From assembly GCF_012641365.1 (NCBI RefSeq), contig NZ_JABAIM010000001.1:868001-932000 (forward strand): a stretch of DNA of 64,000 nt. The letters are read 5' to 3'. The notes below the pieces were generated by a model that was given only the letters and a program-made list of their open reading frames with translations, did no database searches and was not told the DNA's origin. This DNA comes from Leeia aquatica (GTDB taxonomy: Bacteria; Pseudomonadota; Gammaproteobacteria; Burkholderiales; Leeiaceae). Positions 17,986 through 27,433 of the stretch are shown here, piece by piece; the stretch's first letter is position 1, and the number at the start of each line of letters is the position of its first letter. The translations under genes were made by a program, and so were the position numbers.

Positions 17986-18599
17986 TGGATCTGACCCATG
18001 ACCGAGAGATGCTCCGCACGCTCTATGCTCCGGCAACCGGGGCTTTCAGCATGGTAGATGTCCCCCTGCTCCCATTTGCAGTCTGGGATGGCGAAGGCCT
18101 CCCAGAGCTGTCGTCAATCAGCACAGCGATCCGGAACCTGTATACCGCCATCTACCCGATACGGCGTCACGCTCGCGAGCGCATGGGCAAGTCCTTCGTC
18201 GAGCCCCCGGTGGAATTGCTTTACTGGGCAGACGACATGCGCGAATGGGCAGCGGGTCATCGCAATAATTGGCGTTGGCGCGCGCAGATCACATTACCCG
18301 TTTGGGCGGATGCCAGAGACCTTGAAGACTCTGCTGCAGAGATGCGGCAGGAGCTTGGGCTAGCCGCCCCCCTGCGCTGGGATGCATTCGCAGAAGGCAA
18401 GTGCGTCCAGATGCTTCATATTGGCCACACAGACGACGTCCCTGTCATTCTTGAGCGGCTTTACAGGGAATATCTGCCACAAGCAGGCCTGGAGCCTTCA
18501 GGCCCGTACCACGAGATCTACCTTGATGACTGGAGCCGCGTCTCACCCGCAAAGCGCAAGCTCATCCTACGGCAGCCTGTGCGTACGCGGCCCAACTGA
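17967..18599 (+). CDS. GyrI-like small-molecule-binding domain protein
   Basis: A 210-residue cytoplasmic protein matching the stand-alone GyrI-like group: the N-terminal segment LRTLYAPATGAFSMVDVPLLPF, the aromatic YWADDMREW region and the C-terminal YHEIYLDDWSRVSP pattern near residues 180-195. Such domains bind or hydrolyse hydrophobic cyclic compounds and are often co-expressed with a PadR or MerR regulator. GAGGAG lies 8 nt before the ATG inside the end of padR, so the two are coupled. The ligand cannot be read from the sequence. Confidence 0.85.
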   Translation: MADAGMMDLTHDREMLRTLYAPATGAFSMVDVPLLPFAVWDGEGLPELSSISTAIRNLYTAIYPIRRHARERMGKSFVEPPVELLYWADDMREWAAGHRNNWRWRAQITLPVWADARDLEDSAAEMRQELGLAAPLRWDAFAEGKCVQMLHIGHTDDVPVILERLYREYLPQAGLEPSGPYHEIYLDDWSRVSPAKRKLILRQPVRTRPN

Positions 18600-18706
18600 A
18601 CCCGCATACGCGACGAGCCTTCCTTGCTGATGCGACAGACGGCCATTCAGATTGCCATGACACCGCGTACCTCGCGCTGTCATGGCAACTTGCGATGCGG
18701 CCCCGG

Positions 18707-19921
18707 CTAGGGCGCCAGCCCCTGATTGATGGCTTCAAACAGGCTGCCATCCAGGTTATGGCCGTACTCCCACACCATGATGCCGGCCAGCCCTTGTTGT
18801 TTGGCCCACGCGGCCTTGGCGCGGGTGCTTTCGGCGTCTTCGTAGCTGATCATCTCGTCGCCGTTATACAGCCAGGGGGCTTTGGCCACATCGTCCCAGT
18901 AGCGGGTATAGCCTTTGGTCAGCAGACCCTGGATGTCGCCCCAGGAGACTCCATCCGGGTAGGCGGGCGCGGTAAAAGGCTGGAACAGGCCGTGGTTTTC
19001 GTTTTTCACGCCCTTCCAGGCCACACCGTAGAAGGCGGTACCCAGCAGCAGCTTGCTGGCCGGAACGCCTGCATTCAGGTACAGCTCCATGCTCTGCTTG
19101 GCGCTCCAGCCGCCCCAGGCCGGGTCATCCGGACGCTGAAACAAGTTGGTATGGTGCCCGGTCTGCTTGCTCCAGCCACCGTAGATGTCGTACGCCATCA
19201 CCTTGAGGTAATCCACGCTACGGGTGATGCGCGGTACATCATTTTTCTGGGTGTACCAGATGTTGGCGGGCACGGCTACCGAGAGGCCATAACGCTGCCC
19301 GGTGCGCTGGCCCAACTGGTCCAGCGCCGCACGCAGGGCTTCGAGCAGGGCCGGGAAGTTGTCGCGGTCCTGCGGACGGGTTTTGATCGGCAGGCCCCAG
19401 TCCGGCCCGACCGGGTATTCCCAGTCGATGTCGACCCCGGCCAGCCGGTGCTGCTCCACCAGCTTCAGCACATTGTTAATGAAGGCCTGCCGCAAGGCCG
19501 GGTCTGCGGCCATGTCGGAAAAACCATCCGCGCCCCAGCCGCCAATCGACAGGTTCACCTTGAGATGCGGGTAGCGCTGCTGCAGCGTCGCCACCTCATC
19601 CCACAGGGTGGAGAACGGGGCAATGGTGCTTTGCTTGGTCGAATCCGGGCGGGGTTCAAGGTCCGGCAGGTAGACCTCACTGCCATTGCGCAGCAGGGCA
19701 AAGCTGATATTGAGCATGGTCAGCTGGTCGCCGCGTATCTGCGAGGCTTGCCAGTGCACGCCCTTGTCCTGCTCCGCCGCACGGGAGCCTAGCGGCCAGG
19801 TGCGCAGGTAAGCCACCACTTGTTTGCCGTGGGCGAGCGGCGCCGGTTCAGCCTGCGCAGCGGGCAGGCCGCAGCCCAGTCCGATCGCCAGCGCGATGGA
19901 CAGACGTTGCAGCAGATTCAT
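18707..19921 (-). CDS. Glycoside hydrolase family 18 (chitinase-like), secreted
   Basis: Secreted chitinase-type (beta/alpha)8 enzyme of 404 residues; signal peptide residues 1-25 (ending LPAAQA). GH18 motifs: KVNLSIGGWGADGF (SxGG, about 130-143), LAGVDIDWEYP (about 175-185, with the catalytic Glu and two preceding Asp), LKVMAYDIYGGW and a late GIMVWEYGHNLDG. The DxxDxDxE motif has Ala in place of its first Asp, which may alter activity. No carbohydrate-binding module or chitin-binding domain is seen. ATG 19921 has GGAG 9 nt upstream. It is divergent from a LysR gene across a 383-bp gap. Confidence 0.88.
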   Translation of the reverse strand: MNLLQRLSIALAIGLGCGLPAAQAEPAPLAHGKQVVAYLRTWPLGSRAAEQDKGVHWQASQIRGDQLTMLNISFALLRNGSEVYLPDLEPRPDSTKQSTIAPFSTLWDEVATLQQRYPHLKVNLSIGGWGADGFSDMAADPALRQAFINNVLKLVEQHRLAGVDIDWEYPVGPDWGLPIKTRPQDRDNFPALLEALRAALDQLGQRTGQRYGLSVAVPANIWYTQKNDVPRITRSVDYLKVMAYDIYGGWSKQTGHHTNLFQRPDDPAWGGWSAKQSMELYLNAGVPASKLLLGTAFYGVAWKGVKNENHGLFQPFTAPAYPDGVSWGDIQGLLTKGYTRYWDDVAKAPWLYNGDEMISYEDAESTRAKAAWAKQQGLAGIMVWEYGHNLDGSLFEAINQGLAP

Positions 19922-20304
19922 TGACAGGTTCTCCAAGGTAGCGAATCCGGGGATGCGCTGTATTTTTATACCCGTAGCCGGGTTTGTGGGCCGGATCTTT
20001 GTCCTGACCTCGCCTTCATCTAGCCACAAGCCGGGAGCTGATGCAAGCCATGTCCGGCAAGGATTTTTGCTGCATCGCGGGTGGTGAGGCATCGGTCTGC
20101 TCGTGGGCAAAACCACTTGCAAACCATCCGCCCAAACAGCCGCCTCCCCACTGGCCGCCCAGGGCAGCGGGCAGATTTGGTAACGATACCAGTCGCCGCT
20201 TCAGCATTTGTTGCATTCTGTGGACAGTTCCCCGTCGTTTCCCGTATTGCGAAAACTGCGGTGTGCGGCTAGGCTTGAATGAGTTTATTGCGATGTGAGC
20301 AACA
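19922..20304. other. 383-bp divergent intergenic region
   Basis: Lies between the divergent chitinase-like gene and the LysR gene. I see no convincing ORF or RNA gene. A TATAAA element around 19966 on the minus strand could be the -10 of the chitinase promoter. The segment close to the LysR start is less GC-rich than its surroundings and probably carries that gene's promoter. Confidence 0.4.
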
Positions 20305-21222
20305 ATGCTGACCCTGCAAGCCTTGCAACTGTTTGTCCATGTCGCCGAACATGGCAGTTTTGCCTCTGCCGCCAGCCGCTTTGGTCTGACTCCGTCGACC
20401 GTAACCCGCCAGATCCAGCAGCTGGAGCAACAGTTGGACAGCCGCCTGCTGCACCGCTCGACCCGCAGCGTGGCGCTCACCGAGGCCGGACGCCACTTCC
20501 TGCCCCATGCACTGGCGATGCTGGACGCCTTTGAGAGCGGCTCGGCGGTGCTCAACCGCTTTGCCCAGCAGCCCAGTGGCATCCTGCGGATGACGGCACC
20601 GCACACCCTGACCAATCTGTATCTGGCCCCGGCCTTGCCCTCCTTTCTGGAGCGTTACCCGCAGGTCAAGCTCGACCTGCAGCAGACCGATGATTACATC
20701 AACCTGATCGAAGCCGGGTTTGACCTGGGCATCCGTCAAGGAACCCTCTACGACAGCACGGTGGTGGCCCGCCCGCTCTTTCACTTCGAGCGTATTCTGT
20801 GTGCCAGCCCACAATACCTGGCCCGATACGGCCAGCCGCGCCAGCCTGCCGATCTCGAGCAGCACAACTGCATCCCCTACAACCGGGGTAACCGCGACAT
20901 GGTGTGGCAATTTCAGAAAGGGCAACGCCGCGAACGGATCACACCGAGCGGCAATATGCAGAGCAACTGCACCGAAACCCTGCGCTCCATGACGCTTGCC
21001 GGCATGGGTATCTGCCGCTTTGTCGAGCGGCTGGTGGCGGCCGATCTCGGTGCCGGGCGGCTGGTGCGGGTGTTGCCAGACTGGCAATCAGTGGTGGATG
21101 ACCAGCTGGACACCCTGTTTGCGGTTTACCCGCAGCGCCGCATGCTGTCGTCCAAGGTCGCCGCCTTCCTCGACCACCTGCAGCAGTGGCTGCAAACCCA
21201 TACCACCAGTGGCAGCGCCTGA
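20305..21222 (+). CDS. LysR-family transcriptional regulator
   Basis: A 305-residue regulator of the CrgA/AaeR-like branch: LQALQLFVHVAEHGSFASAASRFG, helix-turn-helix LTPSTVTRQIQQLEQQL (about residues 30-46), RLLHRSTRSVALTEAG, then a substrate-binding domain with VKLDLQQTDDYINLIEAGFDLGIR. It may control the divergent chitinase-like gene or the MFS gene starting about 80 bp downstream. The effector is unknown. Confidence 0.9.
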   Translation: MLTLQALQLFVHVAEHGSFASAASRFGLTPSTVTRQIQQLEQQLDSRLLHRSTRSVALTEAGRHFLPHALAMLDAFESGSAVLNRFAQQPSGILRMTAPHTLTNLYLAPALPSFLERYPQVKLDLQQTDDYINLIEAGFDLGIRQGTLYDSTVVARPLFHFERILCASPQYLARYGQPRQPADLEQHNCIPYNRGNRDMVWQFQKGQRRERITPSGNMQSNCTETLRSMTLAGMGICRFVERLVAADLGAGRLVRVLPDWQSVVDDQLDTLFAVYPQRRMLSSKVAAFLDHLQQWLQTHTTSGSA

Positions 21223-21299
21223 TCTGGCCGGATAGGTCCTGTCGCTGGCGGCCATCCCCCCGTATACTGCAGCCATGCCCTGAAAGCCATGGTCCCACC

Positions 21300-22541
21300 G
21301 TGTATCACCCTGCGCGTATCCTGCTGCCGTTTGCCCTTGGTTATTTTTTCTCTTACCTGCTGCGTACCGTCAATGCGGTGATTGCGCCGTGGCTGACCCA
21401 TGAAATGGGGCTGAGCAAGGCCGAGCTGGGGGCGCTGACCTCGGCTTACTTCTTCACCTTCGCCTTGGCGCAGTTGCCGCTGGGTATCCTGATGGACCGG
21501 CTGGGTCCGCGCCGTTTGAATGCTGCGCTGTTGCTGGTCGCCGCAGCGGGCTGCGCCGTGTTCGGGCTGGCCAGCAGCAGTGCGGGGCTGATGCTGGGGC
21601 GGGCGCTGATCGGCCTGGGCGTCTCCGGCTGCCTGATGTGTGCCATCAAGGCCAATACCGAGTGGTTCCCGCTGCACCGCTTGCCAGCGCTGAACAGCTG
21701 GATCCTGTTTGCCGGGCTGGCCGGTTCCATCGTCGCCACCCTGCCGGTGGCCTGGCTCCTGAGCCAGCTGGGCTTTCAGGGCCTGTTCATGCTGCTGGTC
21801 GGGGTGGGTGTGCTCGCCGCCTTCATCCAGTGGCGGGTGGTGCCGGAACCGGCACAGGCGAGGCCGCAGGAATCATTGCGCGACAGCATGCAGGCCGTAG
21901 GGCAACTGTTCCGCCAGCGCCGTTTCTGGTCGCTGGCCCCGCTCGGGGCGCTGGTGATGGGCCTACACATGGCGATGCAGGGCTTGTGGCTGGCGCAATG
22001 GTTGCGGGATGTACGGCAACTGCCGGGAGCGACAGTCGATCATCTGCTGTTCCAGCTGGCGCTGGTAGCCACTTGCGGTGCCTTGCTATGGGGGCAGGTG
22101 GCGTCGCGCCTGCAAAAGCGCGGCATCGCCCCGCTCACCCTGCTGTGCGGCGTGGCGGCCTTGAACGGAAGCGCCTTGCTGCTGCTGGCCTGGAACCCGG
22201 ACTGGCCTGCCTTGCTGCTGATCGGCAGCTACAGCTTTACCGCCATGGCGGGCAATCTGGCGTACGCGGTGATGACCGCGCGCTTTGACCCGCAACTGGC
22301 GGGCCGGGCCAATACCGCCCTCAATCTGGTCAACTTCGTGATCGCCTTCCTCACCCAGTCCGGCTTTGGCTATGCGCTGGAAGCGCTGCAGCCGCGCATG
22401 CCACTGCTACAGGCCTATCCAGCCTTGCTCACCACCATGGCGGCGCTGGTGATACTGAGTGTGCTGCTGGCGTGGCGGGGGCGGCGTGCGCATGGGGTGC
22501 CGCCCTCTCCGGTGTCAGCGCCGCAGCAAATCCATCGGTAA
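21300..22541 (+). CDS. MFS transporter
   Basis: Twelve-helix major facilitator protein of about 413 residues. The A motif between helices 2 and 3 is clear (LGILMDRLGPRRLNAA), as are LGRALIGLGVSGCLM and the paired C-terminal bundle. The GTG at 21300 is the likely start; upstream in-frame codons would overlap the LysR gene. The substrate is unknown. Its last 27 bp overlap the convergent Lrp/AsnC-family regulator gene, so the two transcripts are antisense at their 3' ends. Confidence 0.85.
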   Translation: MYHPARILLPFALGYFFSYLLRTVNAVIAPWLTHEMGLSKAELGALTSAYFFTFALAQLPLGILMDRLGPRRLNAALLLVAAAGCAVFGLASSSAGLMLGRALIGLGVSGCLMCAIKANTEWFPLHRLPALNSWILFAGLAGSIVATLPVAWLLSQLGFQGLFMLLVGVGVLAAFIQWRVVPEPAQARPQESLRDSMQAVGQLFRQRRFWSLAPLGALVMGLHMAMQGLWLAQWLRDVRQLPGATVDHLLFQLALVATCGALLWGQVASRLQKRGIAPLTLLCGVAALNGSALLLLAWNPDWPALLLIGSYSFTAMAGNLAYAVMTARFDPQLAGRANTALNLVNFVIAFLTQSGFGYALEALQPRMPLLQAYPALLTTMAALVILSVLLAWRGRRAHGVPPSPVSAPQQIHR

Positions 22542-23006
22542 GCGCCCCTCACTGTCCTTGATCCGCTGCATCACGATATTGCTGCGAATGTCCATCACCC
22601 CCCGGGTCTTGTACAGGCGATTGATGGCGAACTCGGAGTACTCCTGCAGATTGCGCGCGCGCACCCGCAGGATGTAATTGCTGTCACCGGTCACAATATA
22701 GGCCGCCACCACCTCCGGCCACTGCTGCACCGCGTCCAGAAAGGACTCGTGCCAGCCTTCCATGTCCTGCCGCATCGACACCTGCACGATGGCCTCCAGC
22801 TCCAGCCCCAGCCGCCGTGCATCAAGGATCGCCTGATAGCCAGCGATCGCGCCCGCTTCTTCCAGCAGACGCACCCGCCGCAAGCAGGCCGAAGGCGACA
22901 AGGCCACCCGCTCCGCCAGGGTCTGGTTACTGATGCGCCCGTCCTGCTGCAGCAGGCTCAGAATGCGCAGGTCCAAAGCATCCAGCGAAAGACTTTGCAT
23001 AATCAA
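22515..23006 (-). CDS. kynR: Lrp/AsnC-family regulator, probable kynurenine-pathway regulator KynR
   Basis: A 163-residue feast/famine regulator: helix-turn-helix LDALDLRILSLLQQDGRIS then LAERVALSPSACLRRVRLLEE (about residues 7-50), followed by the RAM ligand-binding domain with VVAAYIVTGDSNYILRVRA. It is divergent from kynBUA, exactly as kynR in Pseudomonas, where the protein activates the kyn genes in response to kynurenine. That role is inferred from arrangement and family. Two TTCGCAA repeats 40 bp apart lie in the shared promoter region. Confidence 0.82.
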   Translation of the reverse strand: MIMQSLSLDALDLRILSLLQQDGRISNQTLAERVALSPSACLRRVRLLEEAGAIAGYQAILDARRLGLELEAIVQVSMRQDMEGWHESFLDAVQQWPEVVAAYIVTGDSNYILRVRARNLQEYSEFAINRLYKTRGVMDIRSNIVMQRIKDSEGRLPMDLLRR

Positions 23007-23024
23007 CCATCAATTTCCATTTTG

Positions 23025-23071
23025 TTCGCAAAATATTCTACTTTATAAGCTCAACAAGCAATGTTTCGCAA
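23025..23071. promoter_or_regulatory. Repeated TTCGCAA motifs in kynR-kynB promoter region
   Basis: TTCGCAA occurs at 23025-23031 and 23065-23071, 40 bp apart, about four helical turns, between divergent kynR and kynB. Multiple phased sites are typical of Lrp-family regulators that wrap DNA. Binding by the adjacent regulator is an inference. Confidence 0.4.
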
Positions 23072-23128
23072 GCACATTGCGCACTGAATTGCCTATGATG
23101 AGCAGCAGAAACCGCACAGGAGCACAGC

Positions 23129-23755
23129 ATGCGCATATGGGACATCAACCCGCCGCTCAGCCGGCACACCCCGGTCTGGCCCGGCGATACCGCTTTTCAC
23201 AGTGAGCGGGTGTGGCAACTGGATGAGCACTGCCCGGTTAATGTCGGACGGCTGACGCTCTCCCCGCATACCGGCGCTCATGCGGATGCGCCCTTGCACT
23301 ACAGCGCGGACGGCGCGGCGATCGGTGCGGTTTCGCTGGAGCCTTATCTGGGGCCGTGCCGGGTGATTCACTGTCTGGATCGACGCCCGCTGGTGGAGCC
23401 CGCTGATGTCGCCCCCTGGCTGACAGACTGCCCACCGCGCATCCTGCTGCGTACCTACCGGCAGGCCCCGCTGACAGCGTGGGACAGCCAGTTTTGCGCG
23501 ATTGCGCCAGCCACCCTTGACCTGCTGGCCGCACAAGGGGTGAAGCTGATCGGCATCGACACCCCGTCGCTGGACCCGGAAAGCTCCAAGACGATGGACA
23601 GTCACCAGCGGGTGCGCCAGTACGGCATGGCGATTCTGGAAGGCCTGGTGCTGGATGAGATTACCGCAGGCGATTACGAGCTGATCGCCCTGCCGCTGAA
23701 ACTGATGGACCTGGATGCCAGCCCGGTGCGTGCCGTGCTGCGCGAATTAGCGTGA
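23129..23755 (+). CDS. kynB: Arylformamidase (kynurenine formamidase)
   Basis: Hydrolyses N-formylkynurenine to kynurenine and formate, second step of tryptophan breakdown. The 208-residue protein has the bacterial KynB metal-binding motif [14 protein letters not shown] (about residues 46-59), the second His/Glu region near SSKTMDSHQ and the C-terminal [20 protein letters not shown]. It starts with [24 protein letters not shown] precedes the ATG. First gene of the kynBUA operon; 20 bp separate its stop from the kynU start. Confidence 0.95.
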   Translation: MRIWDINPPLSRHTPVWPGDTAFHSERVWQLDEHCPVNVGRLTLSPHTGAHADAPLHYSADGAAIGAVSLEPYLGPCRVIHCLDRRPLVEPADVAPWLTDCPPRILLRTYRQAPLTAWDSQFCAIAPATLDLLAAQGVKLIGIDTPSLDPESSKTMDSHQRVRQYGMAILEGLVLDEITAGDYELIALPLKLMDLDASPVRAVLRELA

Positions 23756-23775
23756 CAACGGAAAGGAAGCGAAGC

Positions 23776-25041
23776 ATGGTACAACACCGGGAAGACTGCC
23801 TGCGACTGGACGCGAGTGATCCACTGGCGCCGCTGCGGGAGCAGTTTGCATTGCCGGAAGGGGTGATTTACCTCGATGGCAATTCACTGGGCGCCCGCCC
23901 CAAGGCCTCACTGGCACGCGCCCAGCAGGTGGTGAGCCAGGAATGGGGCGAGCAGCTGATCCGCAGCTGGAACGATGCCGGCTGGTTTGCGCTGCCGCGC
24001 ACGCTGGGAAACCGTGTCGCCCGCCTGATTGGCGCCGCAGACGACGAGGTGGTGGTGACCGATTCCACCTCGATCAACCTGTTCAAGGTGCTGGCGGCCG
24101 CCCTGCGCCAGCAGCAACAGGACGCACCGGGTCGCCGGGTGATTGTGTCCGAGCGCAGCAATTTCCCCACCGACCTGTATATGGCAGAAGGGCTAACCCG
24201 TTTGCTGGGTGACTTCGGCAGTGCGGGCTGGACCCTGCGGCTGATCGACGACCCCGCGCAGCTGGCGAGTGCGCTGGACGATCAGGTGGCGGTGGTGATG
24301 CTGACCCATGTGCATTACCAGACCGGCCACCTTTACGACATGGCGGCGGTGACCGCGCAGGTGCACCAGCACGGCGCGCTGATGGTGTGGGATCTGGCGC
24401 ACTCCGCCGGTGCCGTGCCGGTCGACCTGAACGGGGCCAATGCGGACTATGCGATCGGCTGTACCTACAAATACCTGAATGGCGGCCCGGGCTCACCGGC
24501 TTTCCTGTGGGTACCCAAGCGCCTGCAAGGCCGCTTCGAGCAGCCGCTGTCTGGCTGGTGGGGGCATGCCCGGCCGTTTGCCATGGAGCCTGGCTATCAG
24601 CCAAGTGGCGACGTTGGCCGCTTCCTGTGCGGCACCCAGGGCATCGTGTCGATGTCGCTGGTGGGTTGCGGTCTGGACATCTTCGAGCAGACCAGCATGG
24701 CGGCACTGCGACAAAAGTCGCTGGCGCTGACCTCGCTGTTCATCAATCTGGTGGAAACCCGCTGTGCGGGCTACCCGCTACAACTGATCACCCCGCGCGA
24801 TCCCGCCCGGCGCGGCAGCCAGGTCAGCTTTACCCATCCGCAGGGTTTTGCCGTGATGCAGGCACTGATCGAGCGCGGCGTGATTGGCGACTACCGCGAA
24901 CCGCAGATCATGCGTTTTGGCTTTACCCCGCTGTACACCCGTTACCAGGACGTGTGGGACGCAGTCAGCATCCTGCTCGACCTGCTGCAAACCGAGGGCT
25001 GGAATCAGGAACGTTTCCACCGCCGTGGCGCGGTAACTTGA
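23776..25041 (+). CDS. kynU: Kynureninase
   Basis: PLP enzyme cleaving kynurenine to anthranilate and alanine. The 421-residue length is normal. Landmarks: [15 protein letters not shown] (about 34-48), [33 protein letters not shown] and the PLP-lysine segment [17 protein letters not shown] (about 225-241), then [14 protein letters not shown] 23776 with AAGGAAGC upstream is chosen over an in-frame GTG at 23752 that overlaps the kynB stop. Middle gene of kynBUA. Confidence 0.95.
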   Translation: MVQHREDCLRLDASDPLAPLREQFALPEGVIYLDGNSLGARPKASLARAQQVVSQEWGEQLIRSWNDAGWFALPRTLGNRVARLIGAADDEVVVTDSTSINLFKVLAAALRQQQQDAPGRRVIVSERSNFPTDLYMAEGLTRLLGDFGSAGWTLRLIDDPAQLASALDDQVAVVMLTHVHYQTGHLYDMAAVTAQVHQHGALMVWDLAHSAGAVPVDLNGANADYAIGCTYKYLNGGPGSPAFLWVPKRLQGRFEQPLSGWWGHARPFAMEPGYQPSGDVGRFLCGTQGIVSMSLVGCGLDIFEQTSMAALRQKSLALTSLFINLVETRCAGYPLQLITPRDPARRGSQVSFTHPQGFAVMQALIERGVIGDYREPQIMRFGFTPLYTRYQDVWDAVSILLDLLQTEGWNQERFHRRGAVT

Positions 25042-25054
25042 CCGGAGAATCCGA

Positions 25055-25894
25055 ATGACGACCCCAAACCAAGCCGATGGCTGGCACGGCGCCCAGCTGG
25101 ACTTTGCCAAGAGCATGAGCTACGGCGACTATCTGGCGCTGGAGCAGATCCTGAATGCACAGCATCCGCTGTCACCCGACCATAACGAGATGCTGTTCAT
25201 CGTGCAGCACCAGACCAGCGAGCTGTGGATGAAGCTGATGCTGCACGAGCTGCATGCCGCCCGCAAGGCGGTGCGCGATGAACACCTGCCGGAAGCGTTC
25301 AAGATGCTGGCGCGGGTATCCCGCATCATGGAGCAGCTGGTACAGGCCTGGAATGTCCTGGCCACCATGACGCCGCCAGAATACACCGCGATGCGCCCCT
25401 ATCTGGGGCAATCCTCCGGCTTCCAGTCCTACCAGTACCGCGAGATCGAGTTCATCCTCGGCAACAAGAACGCGGCCATGCTCAAGCCGCACGCCCACCG
25501 TGCCGAAGTGCTGGCTGAGGTCGAAGCCGAACTGAAGGCCCCTTCGCTGTACGACGAGGCCATCCAGTTGCTGGCACGCCACGGTTTCAGCATTGCCCCA
25601 GACCGCCTGCAGCGCGACTGGCAGCAACCCACCACACATGATGAGTCGGTGGAAGCCGCCTGGCTGCAGGTGTACCAGAACCCGCAACAGCACTGGAATT
25701 TCTACCAGCTGGCGGAAAAACTGGTCGACCTGGAAGACGCCTTCCGCCTGTGGCGCTTCCGCCACCTGACCACAGTAGAGCGCATCATCGGCTTCAAGCG
25801 GGGTACCGGCGGCACCGAAGGCGCCAGCTATCTGCGCCGCATGCTGGATGTGGTACTGTTCCCGGAGCTATGGCGTCTGCGTACGGTACTGTAA
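25055..25894 (+). CDS. kynA: Tryptophan 2,3-dioxygenase
   Basis: Haem enzyme that opens the indole ring of tryptophan to N-formylkynurenine, the first step of the pathway. The 279-residue protein has [19 protein letters not shown], the active-site His in [19 protein letters not shown] (about residues 46-65), [14 protein letters not shown], and the haem-ligand His region [19 protein letters not shown] with the flexible loop [13 protein letters not shown]. The gene follows kynU after 13 bp. The set makes anthranilate from tryptophan; no anthranilate-degrading genes are in the window. Confidence 0.96.
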   Translation: MTTPNQADGWHGAQLDFAKSMSYGDYLALEQILNAQHPLSPDHNEMLFIVQHQTSELWMKLMLHELHAARKAVRDEHLPEAFKMLARVSRIMEQLVQAWNVLATMTPPEYTAMRPYLGQSSGFQSYQYREIEFILGNKNAAMLKPHAHRAEVLAEVEAELKAPSLYDEAIQLLARHGFSIAPDRLQRDWQQPTTHDESVEAAWLQVYQNPQQHWNFYQLAEKLVDLEDAFRLWRFRHLTTVERIIGFKRGTGGTEGASYLRRMLDVVLFPELWRLRTVL

Positions 25895-25920
25895 GCAGCA
25901 GCGCCCCCGGAGGAGCACGC

Positions 25921-26553
25921 ATGCAGCTGTACATGAACCCCATGTCCACCTACTCACAGAAAGCCCTGATCGCCTTGTACGAGAAAGGGCTGCCGGTGAC
26001 GCTGCAGGTGCTCAATCTGCGCGACCGTGCGGTGCGCCAGCGCCATGAGGCGCACTACCCGCTCGGTCGCATCCCGATGCTGGAAACGGACGACGGCCAG
26101 CAGATACCGGAATCCAGCATCATCATCGAGTACCTGCAAGATCACTACCCCAGCCACGGCCCCTGCCTGATTCCGGCAGAACGCGAGGCAGCACGGCAGG
26201 TCCGCCTGCTGGACCGCCTGTTTGACCAGTGCCTGAATGATGCCGCGCTCACCCTGCTGCACCTGCAGCTGGGTATTCGCCAGGCGGATGAGCGTGCAGA
26301 ACGCAAGGCAAAGAAATGGCTGACAGCAGCTTACCCCATGCTGGAGCAGGCCCTGTCAAACGGCCCATGGCTGGCCGGTGCCTTCTCCATGGCCGATTGC
26401 GCCGCACTGCCCGGTTTGTACTACGCCAGGCAGTTCCTCTCCTTTGACGACCGGCCATTGATCGCAGACTACTGGCAGCGCGCCAATACACGCCCCTCGG
26501 TAGCAGCCACCTTTGCGCTGGCCGACCAAGCCTGGCGTGAGCAAGGCGCGTAA
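25921..26553 (+). CDS. Glutathione S-transferase family protein
   Basis: A 210-residue protein with the GST two-domain layout. The thioredoxin-like half has MQLYMNPMSTYSQKALIALYEKG-type start with a probable catalytic Ser near residue 9-12, the cis-Pro segment GRIPMLETDD and the glutathione-binding IPESSIIIEYL (about 63-73). The all-alpha half has LAGAFSMADCAALPGLYYA. ATG 25921 follows GGAGGAGCACGC; the frame extends upstream into kynA but that part is a shadow. It lies 26 bp after kynA and may be the fourth gene of the kyn operon; a direct role in that pathway is not established. Confidence 0.85.
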   Translation: MQLYMNPMSTYSQKALIALYEKGLPVTLQVLNLRDRAVRQRHEAHYPLGRIPMLETDDGQQIPESSIIIEYLQDHYPSHGPCLIPAEREAARQVRLLDRLFDQCLNDAALTLLHLQLGIRQADERAERKAKKWLTAAYPMLEQALSNGPWLAGAFSMADCAALPGLYYARQFLSFDDRPLIADYWQRANTRPSVAATFALADQAWREQGA

Positions 26554-26571
26554 GACCAGGCTTGGTGCGGT

Positions 26572-27345
26572 TCAGGCCGCGACCCGTTTCCCTTGGCTGG
26601 ACAGGCTCAGCAAAGTTTGCCGCAGCAAAGCCTGGGTAGTTGGGGCCAGGAAACCTTCCACGAACTCGTCCACCGGCAATTGGTTGATGTCCGCAAACGC
26701 TTCTCGCAAAGAGGCCCGAGCCGCCTGGCGCATGGTCTGGAAACTGTGGCTGGGCAGGCGTGACAACTGTTCTAGCTGACGCAGCGCCTGTGCCAGCTCC
26801 TGCCCCGGTGGCACCAGCTCATCCACCAGCCCCAGCTGCAGCGCGCGCGCCGGGTCGCAGCTCTCGCCCCAGACCAGCAGGCGCTCGGCATGGCGGGCAC
26901 CCACCACCCGCTCTACCGCCAGTCGGAAACAGGGTGGCAGGCAGACGCCTACGCATACCTCGCTGAAGCCGATACGCCCCTCGCCCACGCTCATCACGCG
27001 ATAGTCAGCAAACACGGCCAGCAACGCCCCGGCGGCCAGCGCATGCCCAGTGAGGGCAGCACAGACCGGCAGTGGGCTGTGCGCCAGCTCCGCCGCCAGC
27101 AGAAACACCTGTTGCCAGTAAGCACGCACCTGCTCACGGTCTGCCGTTAGCAAGAAAGGCAGGTCGATCCCTGCCGAAAACACGCCCGGCTGGCCTGACA
27201 GCACAATGCCTTGCTGCCCCTGCCGCTCAGCTTCGCTCAGGGCATGCCGCAGCTGCAGCAGCATGGCGCGGTCGATCAGGTTATAGGGTGGGCGCTGCAA
27301 TCGGATTTCGACCCGCTGCCCCGGGTGTTGAATGATGTCCAGCAT
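26572..27345 (-). CDS. Enoyl-CoA hydratase/isomerase (crotonase) family protein
   Basis: Crotonase-fold protein of 257 residues. The first oxyanion-hole segment is FSAGIDLPFLL (about 58-68) and the second GHALAAGALLAVFADYRV (about 100-117). Glu residues in GFSEVCVG and RHAERLLVWGE lie where the two catalytic glutamates of enoyl-CoA hydratase would align. ATG 27345 has AGGAG 9 nt upstream. It is the last gene of a minus-strand set with an AurF-type diiron protein and FadD, suggesting work on an acyl-CoA; hydratase versus isomerase cannot be told apart here. Confidence 0.85.
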   Translation of the reverse strand: MLDIIQHPGQRVEIRLQRPPYNLIDRAMLLQLRHALSEAERQGQQGIVLSGQPGVFSAGIDLPFLLTADREQVRAYWQQVFLLAAELAHSPLPVCAALTGHALAAGALLAVFADYRVMSVGEGRIGFSEVCVGVCLPPCFRLAVERVVGARHAERLLVWGESCDPARALQLGLVDELVPPGQELAQALRQLEQLSRLPSHSFQTMRQAARASLREAFADINQLPVDEFVEGFLAPTTQALLRQTLLSLSSQGKRVAA

Positions 27346-27389
27346 GGTATGGCTCCTGCTTGTATCGGCCTGATGCTGCATGAAGGGGG

Positions 27390-27423
27390 CATCCGCCGCC
27401 CTTTAATCAGGCAGCGGCGGATG
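27390..27423 (-). other. Intergenic hairpin between diiron oxygenase and hydratase genes
   Basis: CATCCGCCGC / GCGGCGGATG is a perfect 10-bp stem with a 14-base loop, 11 bp after the diiron oxygenase stop on the minus strand. No T-tract follows, so it is more likely an mRNA-stabilising or Rho-linked element than an intrinsic terminator. Confidence 0.5.
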
Positions 27424-27433
27424 GTGAGCGTGC

